A DNA stretch of 6,397 nt from Clostridia bacterium (GCA_017960705.1 JAGCYR010000025.1:1-6397), one strand, 5' to 3'; shown: positions 1 to 6,278, counted from the stretch's first letter. Translations and numbers: made by a program. Notes: generated by a model not told the origin, from the letters alone.

Positions 1-64
1 AGTAACAAAAGGAAGCCGTTGCGACGGATCACAACGACATCAATTGCTCCCTGCGGTCGCACGA

Positions 65-95
65 AACGCCGCCCGGCGAAACGTCGGGCGGCGTT
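65..95. terminator. Inverted repeat, likely intrinsic terminator
   Basis: A perfect 11-bp GC-rich stem (arms 65-75 and 85-95) closes a 9-nt loop and is followed on the plus strand by a modest T-rich stretch (TTGTTATT). It probably ends a plus-strand transcript entering from the left of the window; a TAA stop at 3-5 would suit such a gene, but with only two bases before it this cannot be tested. The minus-strand side has a weaker T-run (TTTCG), so bidirectional use is possible. The stem is seen directly; terminator function is inferred. Confidence 0.6.
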
Positions 96-144
96 GTTAT
101 TAACAAAAAGCAAAGGGAGCCGCTGCAGTAGCGTCTATAGAACC

Positions 145-182
145 GCAAAACGGCGAGAGTCCGCAGGGGCTCGCCGTTTTGC
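145..182. terminator. Inverted repeat, probable bidirectional terminator
   Basis: A perfect 13-bp stem (arms GCAAAACGGCGAG at 145-157 and its complement at 170-182) encloses a 12-nt loop. The arms carry A4 on one side and T4 on the other, and T-rich sequence follows on the plus strand (183-197). It lies about 145 nt beyond the stop codon of the minus-strand kinase gene, so it is the best candidate terminator for that operon, and it could also act as a second terminator for plus-strand transcription from the left. Function is inferred from structure. Confidence 0.6.
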
Positions 183-326
183 TTTCATATTCCTTTTTGT
201 TGAAGTTCTTTGCCAAGCTTTCAACGCCGCGCCCGCGCGTGGGATGCGGGAGCGCCCGAAAGACAGCGAAAAAATCCTCGTTTCTCTTGCGTGCGGGCGG
301 GGGAACTGCCCGTTACGAGCGCGGGA

Positions 327-1406
327 TCAATCCGTCAGGCGGGCGAGGTCGGCGAGCCGCGGCTCGATATCTGCGACGAGGGCGAACTGGTTGCGGGCGC
401 GGTCGAGATTGTGCGCGGGGTATGCGGTCCTGAAATAGACGTCGCCCGAAAGATAATCGGTCAAAAAGCGGATCCCGCATTCCAAAGTGATCAGCCGGAT
501 CGAACAGGGGAGCAGCTCGCGTTCGCGCGGTGTGAGAGAGCCGCCGAGCGTTTCGAGAAAACCGCGGGTGAACGCGGCGATATTGTCAAGCCGGAAGAAC
601 ACCTTGGAGAGGTCTGCCTCCTCCTCGGACGCGGAGGCGGCGCCGAAGCGGAGCGCGTCGCCGTAGTCGTAGAGCAGAGAGCCGGGCATCACGGTATCCA
701 GATCGATCAGCGCGATACACTCGCCGGTCTCCCGGTCGAAGAGGAAATTGTTGAGTTTGGTATCGTTGTGGGTCACGCGGAGCGGGATCTCCCCCGACGC
801 GAGCCCGTCGACGATCACGCCGCAGCCCTCTTCGCGGGCGAGGGCGAAGTCGATCTCCCGTCTGACCGAAGCGGCTCTCCCGCAGGGGTCGGACGCGATC
901 GCGGCTTTCAGCTGTTCGAAGCGCGCGCGGGTGTCGTGGAAGCGCGGGATCACCTCGTGGAGCGCGTCCGCCGGGAATCCCCCGAGCCGGCGCAGGAAAA
1001 CGCCGAAGGTCTTCGCCGCCCGGCAGAGCGCGTCGGGATCGGCGGTCTCGCGGGACTCGGCGCCCGGGATCAGCCCGGTCAGGCGGTAGTATTCGCCGTC
1101 GAAGAGAACGTAGGGAAGCCCCGTCTCGCGGGCGGGGATCAGGGTCAGGGTCTCGCGGTCGGGGTCGCCGCCGTCAAGGGCGATCTTTTCTTTCAGATAC
1201 GCCGTCACGCGCGCGACGTTTTCGGCAACGCGGTCGGGGCGGGGAAAGACCGCGCGGTTGATCCGTTGCAGGACCGTCGGCGGATCGGTCCTGACGAGAT
1301 AGGTGCCGTTGACGTGTCCGCGCCCGAACGGAGCGATCGGGGGGCGGTCGGTAAAATCGACGGCGAAACGGGACAAAACCGCACCTAAGACGGCGGGATC
1401 ATCCAC
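327..1406 (-). CDS. nahK: N-acetylhexosamine 1-kinase (NahK/LnpB-like)
   Basis: This predicted cytoplasmic enzyme phosphorylates GlcNAc or GalNAc at the anomeric C1 using ATP, giving the HexNAc-1-phosphate needed for nucleotide-sugar synthesis. The 359-residue length matches bifidobacterial NahK, a member of the aminoglycoside phosphotransferase (APH) kinase fold. Visible features: a nucleotide-binding Gly-rich strand GHVNGTYLV (residues 30-38), RFHDT (155-159), the catalytic loop THNDTKLNN (212-220) with catalytic-base Asp215, the metal-binding segment IDLDTVMPG (234-242), and the C-terminal LECGIRFLTDYLSGDVYF block (308-325) that closely follows the B. longum enzyme as remembered. The start is GTG at 1406, chosen because GGAGGGG (1414-1420) sits 7 nt upstream and no in-frame ATG fits better. 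It overlaps the upstream nucleotidyltransferase stop by 8 nt, implying translational coupling. The choice of sugar (GlcNAc, GalNAc, or both) cannot be read from sequence. Confidence 0.92.
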   Translation of the reverse strand: MDDPAVLGAVLSRFAVDFTDRPPIAPFGRGHVNGTYLVRTDPPTVLQRINRAVFPRPDRVAENVARVTAYLKEKIALDGGDPDRETLTLIPARETGLPYVLFDGEYYRLTGLIPGAESRETADPDALCRAAKTFGVFLRRLGGFPADALHEVIPRFHDTRARFEQLKAAIASDPCGRAASVRREIDFALAREEGCGVIVDGLASGEIPLRVTHNDTKLNNFLFDRETGECIALIDLDTVMPGSLLYDYGDALRFGAASASEEEADLSKVFFRLDNIAAFTRGFLETLGGSLTPRERELLPCSIRLITLECGIRFLTDYLSGDVYFRTAYPAHNLDRARNQFALVADIEPRLADLARLTD

Positions 1407-2250
1407 GGTATTTCCCCTCCGCGATCATCCCCGCGATCGCCTGCCGCAGCGACGCGGCGTCCTCCCGGTAGGTGACGCCGTACCATTTCTCGGGCGTATC
1501 GAGGACCTTCACCGAGAGCGAGCCGTCGCGGATCGCTTCGTCGACGCAGCCGGGGAGGTAGAGCTCGTCTTTCAAGGGGTCTTTCATCGTCGGGAGGAAC
1601 GCCCGGAGATCACGGTCGAGCCGCAGGGTAAAATCGGAGCGGAAGCCCCACATATTCATCGAAACGACCGCGTCGAGCGGCACGCCGCTGTTACGATCCA
1701 GTCCGAAGCGCTCCTCGATCCCGGCGAGCAGCCCGTTTTTCACCGTGCAGACCCCGCGGTTGACCGTCCCGGTCTCCGAGAGCGTGTTGCCCAGCCGGTA
1801 GCCCACCATGCACGCCGAAAGCGCGGGGTCGGTCAGGGCGCCGTAGAGGACGCGGTAGGAGCCGCCGCCGTAAAAGTCGTCCGAGTTGACCACGGCGAAG
1901 GGACCGTCGAGGTGTTCGCGGGCGCACCAGACGGCGTGGGCGGTGCCGAGGGGACGGGTGCGCTCCGGCGTGACCGAAAAACCGTCCGGGAGGATATCGT
2001 TCTCCTGCAGGGCGTAGCGCACGTCGAGCAGCTTTTCGATCCTCCGCCCGACCGTTTCCCGGAAATCGGAGAGCATCGAGCGGCGCAGAACGATCACGGC
2101 GCGGGAAAAGCCCGCCGCCGCCGCGTCGTACACCGAATAGTCGAGAATGGTCTCTCCGTTCGGACCGAAGGGCTCGATCTGTTTCAGCCCGCCGAAGCGG
2201 CTGCCCATTCCCGCCGCCATCACCAGAAGCGCGACCGTTTTTTTCGTCAT
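1399..2250 (-). CDS. Sugar-1-phosphate nucleotidyltransferase (NTP transferase)
   Basis: This 283-residue cytoplasmic enzyme should transfer a nucleotidyl group from an NTP (UTP is likely) to a sugar-1-phosphate, releasing pyrophosphate. It is a GT-A/Rossmann-type nucleotidyltransferase: the N-terminal strand and signature loop AAGMGSRFGGLKQ span residues 12-24 (Arg18 and Lys23 being the signature basic residues), followed by LGTAHA (101-106), NSDDF (122-126, the probable metal-binding Asp), SMNMWGF (197-203) and a C-terminal KWYGVTYRED (255-264). An in-frame ATG at 2307 is rejected because it lies between the -35 and -10 elements of the promoter; the ATG at 2250 has AGAGGA 7 nt upstream. It is the first gene of the operon with nahK, so its likely substrate is the kinase product, GlcNAc-1-P or GalNAc-1-P. 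That substrate is inferred from context; glucose-1-P or another sugar-1-P remains possible. Confidence 0.85.
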   Translation of the reverse strand: MTKKTVALLVMAAGMGSRFGGLKQIEPFGPNGETILDYSVYDAAAAGFSRAVIVLRRSMLSDFRETVGRRIEKLLDVRYALQENDILPDGFSVTPERTRPLGTAHAVWCAREHLDGPFAVVNSDDFYGGGSYRVLYGALTDPALSACMVGYRLGNTLSETGTVNRGVCTVKNGLLAGIEERFGLDRNSGVPLDAVVSMNMWGFRSDFTLRLDRDLRAFLPTMKDPLKDELYLPGCVDEAIRDGSLSVKVLDTPEKWYGVTYREDAASLRQAIAGMIAEGKYRG

Positions 2251-2257
2251 ACCGTTT

Positions 2258-2263
2258 TCCTCT
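2258..2263 (-). promoter_or_regulatory. Ribosome-binding site of the nucleotidyltransferase
   Basis: AGAGGA on the minus strand, 7 nt before the ATG at 2250. It decides the start: the longer reading from 2307 would begin upstream of the -10 element and so outside the predicted mRNA. Confidence 0.7.
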
Positions 2264-2295
2264 TTTCCGCCCGTCCGAGGGCGCGTCTTGTGGAC

Positions 2296-2324
2296 AGTAT
2301 AGCGCATTTTTTTCGTCTTGTCAA
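2296..2324 (-). promoter_or_regulatory. Sigma-A-type promoter for nucleotidyltransferase-nahK
   Basis: On the minus strand, TTGACA (2324-2319) and TATACT (2301-2296) are separated by exactly 17 nt, one mismatch from the full housekeeping consensus. Transcription should begin near 2289, giving a leader of about 40 nt before the ATG at 2250. No second promoter is seen ahead of nahK, so the two genes should be co-transcribed. Confidence 0.85.
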
Positions 2325-2358
2325 CCGACGGGGCGGGGCGGACTGCCGGGCGGGGCGC

Positions 2359-2390
2359 GTTTCCTCTCTTGGGCGAGGTTTCCTTTCTTG
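2359..2390. repeat. Direct repeat between the divergent promoters
   Basis: GTTTCCTCTCTTG (2359-2371) and GTTTCCTTTCTTG (2378-2390) match at 12 of 13 positions and start 19 bp apart, close to two helical turns. They lie 35-66 bp upstream of the minus-strand -35 element and about 55-85 bp upstream of the plus-strand -35. That placement suits an activator or repressor site, but no regulator gene is in the window and function is inferred only from position. Confidence 0.45.
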
Positions 2391-2393
2391 CAA

Positions 2394-2422
2394 AAAACGG
2401 CGCGAAAGGATATCCCCGTTTT
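2394..2422. repeat. Short inverted repeat in divergent intergenic region
   Basis: AAAACGG (2394-2400) and CCGTTTT (2416-2422) form a 7-bp inverted repeat with a 15-nt spacer, ending 22 bp before the plus-strand -35 element. It could be an operator half-site pair or chance; it has no T-run that would make it a good terminator. Confidence 0.3.
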
Positions 2423-2444
2423 GTGAGATACGACGGGATTTATA

Positions 2445-2473
2445 TTGACAGAAAGGGTTTTATAATATATAAT
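2445..2473 (+). promoter_or_regulatory. Consensus sigma-A promoter for the lipoprotein genes
   Basis: TTGACA (2445-2450), a 17-nt spacer and TATAAT (2468-2473) match the housekeeping consensus at all twelve positions. A second TATAAT at 2461-2466 has only a 10-nt spacer and is not the functional partner. The start site should be near 2480, leaving about 170 nt of leader before the first lipoprotein gene. The stretch 2440-2480 is a marked AT-rich island in GC-rich DNA. Strong expression of the downstream lipoproteins is expected unless repressed. Confidence 0.88.
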
Positions 2474-2514
2474 GAATAACAGAACCGCCCTTGCGGGGGC
2501 GCGGGGGCTTTACA

Positions 2515-2580
2515 ATGCTTCCACGAAAAGAAATCACCCGCGGACGGCGCCCGAAGCCGCTTTTTCAAACGAACGGTTGA
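2515..2580 (+). CDS. Possible 21-codon leader ORF (uncertain)
   Basis: An ATG at 2515 opens a 21-codon frame ending in TGA at 2578-2580, inside the predicted leader of the lipoprotein transcript. A G-run (GGGGG, 2503-2507) sits 7 nt upstream and could serve as a weak ribosome-binding site. The product would be basic and proline-containing (starts MLPRKEITRG). The stop codon falls in the 3' arm of the leader hairpin, so ribosomes reading it would disturb that hairpin. It resembles no leader peptide I recognise and may be a chance frame. Confidence 0.2.
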   Translation: MLPRKEITRGRRPKPLFQTNG

Positions 2581-2590
2581 AAAGAGCGGC
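2556..2590 (+). other. Leader RNA hairpin
   Basis: Arms 2556-2568 and 2577-2590 pair over 13 bp with a single bulged G (2584) and an 8-nt loop. No T-run follows, so it is not a standard terminator. A competing pairing exists between TCAAACGA (2565-2572) and TCGTTTGA (2602-2609), which would break the upper stem. It may affect mRNA stability or translation; no known riboswitch class is recognised. Confidence 0.45.
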
Positions 2591-2649
2591 GTGTCGTTCT
2601 CTCGTTTGACCAATCAAGTAAAAACCACTTTCAGAAAGGACGCAAACGC

Positions 2650-4416
2650 ATGAAGAGAGTAATCGCATTTCTGCTTCTTCTCGTGATGACGGCGCTGGTT
2701 TTCGTCTCGTGCGGGAAGACCAAGGACGCCGACGCGACCACGGCGAAGGCGACCGCCGCCGCGACCACGGCGGGCGGAACCTCTGCGGGCGGAACCACCG
2801 CGGGAGCAACGACCGTCGCCGCAACCACGACGGTCCCCGAGACCACCGTTGATCCGTTCATCGCGGTCGGCGAGGAGGTCAAGGCGCTCTCCGCCGCGAA
2901 CCGGAACATCAAGATCCAGCTGAGCGCCTTCGGCAACGCCGAAAAGGTCTCCAAGAACGACAAGTACGTCGCGGGACCCGACGCCGTCCAGGTGGGCGTG
3001 ACCCCCGAGATCCAGATCATGGTCTACGACCGCAACCGGGCGGCGTGCGAACTGCTCGGCACGACGGTCGACTACGTCTACTGGAGCGACCTCGGATGGG
3101 ACGCGCAGTGGGAACGGATCGAGACCCTGGTCAAGGGGAACGATCCCGGGTCTCCCGACGTTTTCGTCGATATGATCTTCGACCTCGGCGTCGCCACGAC
3201 GAAGGGGCTCTTCAAAGACCTCTATTCGCTTCCCGGCTCCTACTTCGATTTTGACGCCGCCGGCTGGATGGGCGAGTGGATGGATAGTATGTCGCTGACC
3301 GGCGACCGCGCCTATATCATGGCGGGCGACTACTTCCTCGACGTCATGCGCGCGATGGGCGTTCTGCCTTTCAATATGACCATGATGGACGAGAACGCCG
3401 AGGCGCTGGCTCCGGTGATCCTCGAAGAGGGCGAAACGCTTGTCGCCGGCGAGGAGCTCTCCGCCCGTTTCTTCGACTTTGTCGAGCAGAAAAACTGGAC
3501 CTGGGATACGCTCACCAAGCTCTCGGCGGCGATCTGGAAGGACGAGGACGGAGACGTGCAGGACTCGATCGGCGACCGGCTCGGCTTCCTCGGCTCCGGA
3601 CGGACGAATATGTCGAGCTCGCTCTATCTCTACTCCAGCAGCACCGATCTGTTTGACGTCGTCGAAGAAATCGAGGATCCGACGAGCGAATACAACGGCA
3701 AACGCTGGATCTACTATCCCGACGATCCCGGCGTGCTGGGCGACATCTTCGACGCGATCTACGCGCTGTTCGACGGCAAGGGAACGATGGCTCCCAACTT
3801 TGAGAACGAAGACGCGACCCCCGAAAAGCCCGGTCTTGCCTACCACTGGATCAAGTTCGGGCAGGGCGAAACGCTGTTCGCCGGCTGCTGCGTGCTCGGC
3901 GCTCTGGAGGACGACGCGTTCCAGCAGATGACCGACCTCTATTCGGTGGTCCCGATCCCGAAACTCAGCACGGAGGGAGAATACAACACCGTTATCCACA
4001 ACGTCGGCGACGCCGGCGCGATCAACGTCAACGCGAACCCCGACAAGGCGAAGGCGATCTCGGCGTTTCTGCAGTACTGCACCGAGAAGTCGGGCGATAT
4101 CCGCGAAGAATTCCTGCAGATCGTGACCAAGTACCGCACCACGGTCTACAACCAGGGGACCGACCGGATGTTCGACATCATCTACTCCCGCGTCGTCGAC
4201 GGGCGCGACAAGTCGATCGAGGATATGATGAGAAAAGGGAACGGAACCAAGAATTATCGCTGGCACGTTCTGATCATGCAGGACAACGAGTACACCCACG
4301 ATTCCTCGTTCCTTGCTTCGGAGTACGCCTCCGCGAAAACCGCCAAGCAGGCGTACCTGGACGATCTTCTCGCCCTCTGGTACACGCTTCCGAAGGTCGA
4401 GGCAGCCGCCGAATAA
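2650..4416 (+). CDS. Extracellular solute-binding lipoprotein (first paralogue)
   Basis: A 588-residue secreted lipoprotein, predicted to be anchored to the outer face of the membrane and to bind a solute, probably a carbohydrate, for ABC-type uptake. A lipoprotein signal peptide ends at FVS-C21. A Thr/Ala/Gly-rich linker follows (about 30-67), then a binding domain. WTWDTLTKL (from residue 283) followed by an acidic DEDGD loop (298-302) and GDRLGF fits the pattern of family-1 sugar-binding proteins, where a TWD segment precedes a D-x-D-G-D loop. The late segment TDRMFDIIYSRV also resembles clostridial members of this group. At 588 residues it is longer than a typical 400-450-residue maltose-type binder. 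AAAGGA (2635-2640) lies 9 nt before the ATG. It is paralogous to the next gene, and no permease or ATPase is seen. Ligand unknown. Confidence 0.85.
   Translation: MKRVIAFLLLLVMTALVFVSCGKTKDADATTAKATAAATTAGGTSAGGTTAGATTVAATTTVPETTVDPFIAVGEEVKALSAANRNIKIQLSAFGNAEKVSKNDKYVAGPDAVQVGVTPEIQIMVYDRNRAACELLGTTVDYVYWSDLGWDAQWERIETLVKGNDPGSPDVFVDMIFDLGVATTKGLFKDLYSLPGSYFDFDAAGWMGEWMDSMSLTGDRAYIMAGDYFLDVMRAMGVLPFNMTMMDENAEALAPVILEEGETLVAGEELSARFFDFVEQKNWTWDTLTKLSAAIWKDEDGDVQDSIGDRLGFLGSGRTNMSSSLYLYSSSTDLFDVVEEIEDPTSEYNGKRWIYYPDDPGVLGDIFDAIYALFDGKGTMAPNFENEDATPEKPGLAYHWIKFGQGETLFAGCCVLGALEDDAFQQMTDLYSVVPIPKLSTEGEYNTVIHNVGDAGAINVNANPDKAKAISAFLQYCTEKSGDIREEFLQIVTKYRTTVYNQGTDRMFDIIYSRVVDGRDKSIEDMMRKGNGTKNYRWHVLIMQDNEYTHDSSFLASEYASAKTAKQAYLDDLLALWYTLPKVEAAAE
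2770..2814 (+). repeat. Three tandem 15-bp units in the lipoprotein linker
   Basis: Three in-frame 15-bp units at 2770, 2785 and 2800 encode AGGTS, AGGTT and AGATT (residues 41-55). The first two differ at only three or so bases; the third is more diverged. They form part of the flexible spacer between the lipid-anchored cysteine and the binding domain. Such repeats can change copy number by slippage, which would alter tether length. Confidence 0.6.
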
Positions 4417-4427
4417 CCGGCAACCAT

Positions 4428-4468
4428 CGGGTATCCCCCTCGTCGCACGGAGGGGATACCCGTTTTTT
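4428..4468 (+). terminator. Intrinsic terminator between the two lipoprotein genes
   Basis: Arms CGGGTATCCCC (4428-4438) and GGGGATACCCG (4452-4462) pair perfectly over 11 bp, and six T residues follow at once (4463-4468). It begins 11 nt after the first lipoprotein stop, and the next gene starts only 26 nt after its T-run, too little room for a promoter downstream of it. The second gene is therefore probably expressed by read-through, or from a promoter inside the first gene that I could not identify. Confidence 0.9.
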
Positions 4469-4494
4469 ATCATTTTCCGGAAAGGGAACAGAAC

Positions 4495-6210
4495 ATGAAA
4501 CGATTCATCGCGCTTTTGCTGACGCTTCTCTTTTTCGCGTTCGCGCTGGTCTCCTGCGGCGGAAAAACGCCGGCTGCGTCGACCGATACGGCGACGCCGG
4601 AGCAAACCGATCCGACCGCAGCCCAAACGACCGCCGACGCGACCGGGGAGGAGACCGTCGAGACCACCGCGGACAAGTGGGAAGAGATCGCGCAGAAGAT
4701 CACGATGCTCGCGGAAAAAGAACGGTCGCTCAAGATCGAATGCAGCGAGTTCGTGACGGCGGAAAAGGCGTCGAAAAACGATATTTATCTGAAGGGGCCG
4801 GACGCCGTCGAGGACGGGGTGACGCCCGCGATCCAGGCGATGGTCTACGAGCGCAACCGCGACGCAGACGAGCTCTTCCAAACGACGGTCGAGTTCGTCT
4901 TCTGGAACTACGATTGGGGTCAGCAGGCGGGGCATATCGATACGGTCGTGAAGGGGAACGCCTCGGACGCGCCGGATCTCTTCGTCAATATGCTCTACGA
5001 CCTGAATCTGGAGTTGCTGAACGGGTCGTTCAAGGATATTTGGTCGATCCCGAACTCGTTCTTTGATTTTGATTCCCGGGGCTGGCTGACGGCGTGGATG
5101 GAAAACCTGTCGTTTTCGGGCGACCGCGCCTATATCCTCGGGAGCGACTACTTTATCGACGCGTTCCGGTCGATGGCGGTTCTGCCCTTCAATCTTACCT
5201 TGATGGACGAGAACGCGGAGGCGCTCGCTCCGGCGATCCTCGAAGAGGGGGAGACGCTCGGCGCGGGCGAGGAGCTCTCCACCTACTTCTTCGATCTGGT
5301 CGATATGGGCAAATGGACCTGGGACGTCCTCGGCAAACTGTGCGAGGCGATCTGGGTCGATACCGACGGGAATCAGCAGGACTCGATCGGCGACCGGCTC
5401 GGGATCATCGCCGACGAGTACGGCGGGATCAATTCGGGCAGTTTCATCTATTCGTGCGGCGAGGAGCTGACCGAGGTTTACCGGATTGAGGACGAATCGA
5501 GCCCCGACTACAACAAACAGAAGATCAAATACGCCGATACCTCCGCGGGGCTCGAACGGATCTTCGACGAGGTGAAAGCCGTGTTCGACGGTCCGGGTTC
5601 GCTCTCGACCTACGCCAAGTTCGCCGGCGACACCCCCGACGAGCCCGGCGTCGCGTATCACCATATCAAGTTCGCGGAGAGAGGGCTTCTGTTCGCGGGG
5701 GTCTGTCTGCTCGGCGGGCTGGAGGACGAGGCGTTCCAGAACATGGAGGACGTCTACTCGGTGGTCCCGTGTCCGAATACCGACAAGACCAAATCGTACA
5801 ACTCAATCATCCTCAACGTAGCGGACGTCGGCGCGATCAACGTCCACCTCAATCCCCGCAAGCTGAAGACCGTCACGGCGTATCTGCAGTTCTGCACCGA
5901 GCGCTCGACCGAGATCCGCGAGGAGTTCCTCGAGATCGTGACCAAATCCACGACCACGACCTATAACCCGGGGACCGACCGGATGCTCGATCTGATCTAC
6001 GCGAGAATCCTCTACGGGCGGGACAAGACCGTGGACGACCTGGTCGGCGGGCAGCGCTGGCACAGTCTGATGAAGGAACAGCACTTCGCCGTCGGCTCCG
6101 ATTACATCACGACCCAGTACGCGTCGATGGTATCGGGACGGCAGACCAAACTGAACGGACACCTGAACACGTGGTACACGCTCCCGAAGGTCGAGCCCGA
6201 AGCGAACTGA
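4495..6210 (+). CDS. Extracellular solute-binding lipoprotein (second paralogue)
   Basis: A 571-residue predicted surface lipoprotein, paralogous along its whole length to its upstream neighbour. The signal peptide ends at LVS-C21, followed by a Thr/Ala/Pro/Glu-rich linker to about residue 60. Shared blocks include GPDAV..GVTP.IQ.MVY.RNR, MDENAEALAP.ILEEGETL, KWTWD (from 273) with an acidic DTDGN loop (289-293) and QDSIGDRLG, plus an identical WYTLPKVE near the C-terminus. In the best block (LPFN to GDRLG and two residues beyond) I count 55 of 76 identical positions. The stretch between GDRLG and AYH-IKF is much less alike, suggesting a different ligand. AAAGGG (4481-4486) lies 8 nt before the ATG, just after the terminator. 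Probable role: binding a solute, likely a carbohydrate, for an ABC importer encoded elsewhere. Ligand and partner are unknown. Confidence 0.85.
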   Translation: MKRFIALLLTLLFFAFALVSCGGKTPAASTDTATPEQTDPTAAQTTADATGEETVETTADKWEEIAQKITMLAEKERSLKIECSEFVTAEKASKNDIYLKGPDAVEDGVTPAIQAMVYERNRDADELFQTTVEFVFWNYDWGQQAGHIDTVVKGNASDAPDLFVNMLYDLNLELLNGSFKDIWSIPNSFFDFDSRGWLTAWMENLSFSGDRAYILGSDYFIDAFRSMAVLPFNLTLMDENAEALAPAILEEGETLGAGEELSTYFFDLVDMGKWTWDVLGKLCEAIWVDTDGNQQDSIGDRLGIIADEYGGINSGSFIYSCGEELTEVYRIEDESSPDYNKQKIKYADTSAGLERIFDEVKAVFDGPGSLSTYAKFAGDTPDEPGVAYHHIKFAERGLLFAGVCLLGGLEDEAFQNMEDVYSVVPCPNTDKTKSYNSIILNVADVGAINVHLNPRKLKTVTAYLQFCTERSTEIREEFLEIVTKSTTTTYNPGTDRMLDLIYARILYGRDKTVDDLVGGQRWHSLMKEQHFAVGSDYITTQYASMVSGRQTKLNGHLNTWYTLPKVEPEAN

Positions 6211-6278
6211 CCCGGGCAAAAAGACCGCTCTCGTTATCCTATGACCGTACCGCCGGGCAGGCGGGGAAGGGGTTGCAG

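Larger units (their letters stand above)
1..326. other. Gene-less stretch between convergent transcripts
   Basis: No credible coding region was found here. Plus-strand open frames exist, but they have no ribosome-binding site, run through both terminator-like hairpins and continue antisense to the kinase gene. Apart from the two hairpins (65-95 and 145-182) the stretch holds short complementary segments (46-52 with 114-120; 49-56 with 161-168), described under findings. Between 183 and 326 only weak inverted repeats are visible, for example GTTGAA/TTCAAC around 199-225. Confidence 0.6.

Noticed and set aside
19..438. Plus-strand open frame of 139 codons at the left edge
   Set aside because: It crosses both terminator hairpins, is Arg/Ala-rich in the manner of translated non-coding GC-rich DNA, has no good ribosome-binding site and ends inside nahK on the opposite strand.
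210..1388. Plus-strand open frame of 392 codons
   Set aside because: It is antisense to nahK, which has clear kinase motifs, a ribosome-binding site and operon context; the frame itself matches nothing recognisable.
2251..2307. Longer nucleotidyltransferase start at 2307, adding 19 residues
   Set aside because: That ATG lies in the spacer between the -35 and -10 boxes, upstream of the predicted start of the mRNA, and the extra residues precede the normal first strand of the fold.
1303..2448. Plus-strand open frame of 381 codons
   Set aside because: It is antisense to the nucleotidyltransferase and runs through the minus-strand promoter; it has no plausible domain.
2472..2609. 45-codon plus-strand frame starting at ATG 2472
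   Set aside because: Its start codon overlaps the -10 element, so it would lie upstream of the predicted transcription start.
2614..5664. Minus-strand open frame of about 1,016 codons opposite the lipoprotein genes
   Set aside because: It is antisense to two clear lipoprotein genes, has low-complexity Arg/Val/Asp-rich content typical of GC-rich shadow frames, repeats similar segments because the two sense genes are paralogous, and shows no recognisable domain.
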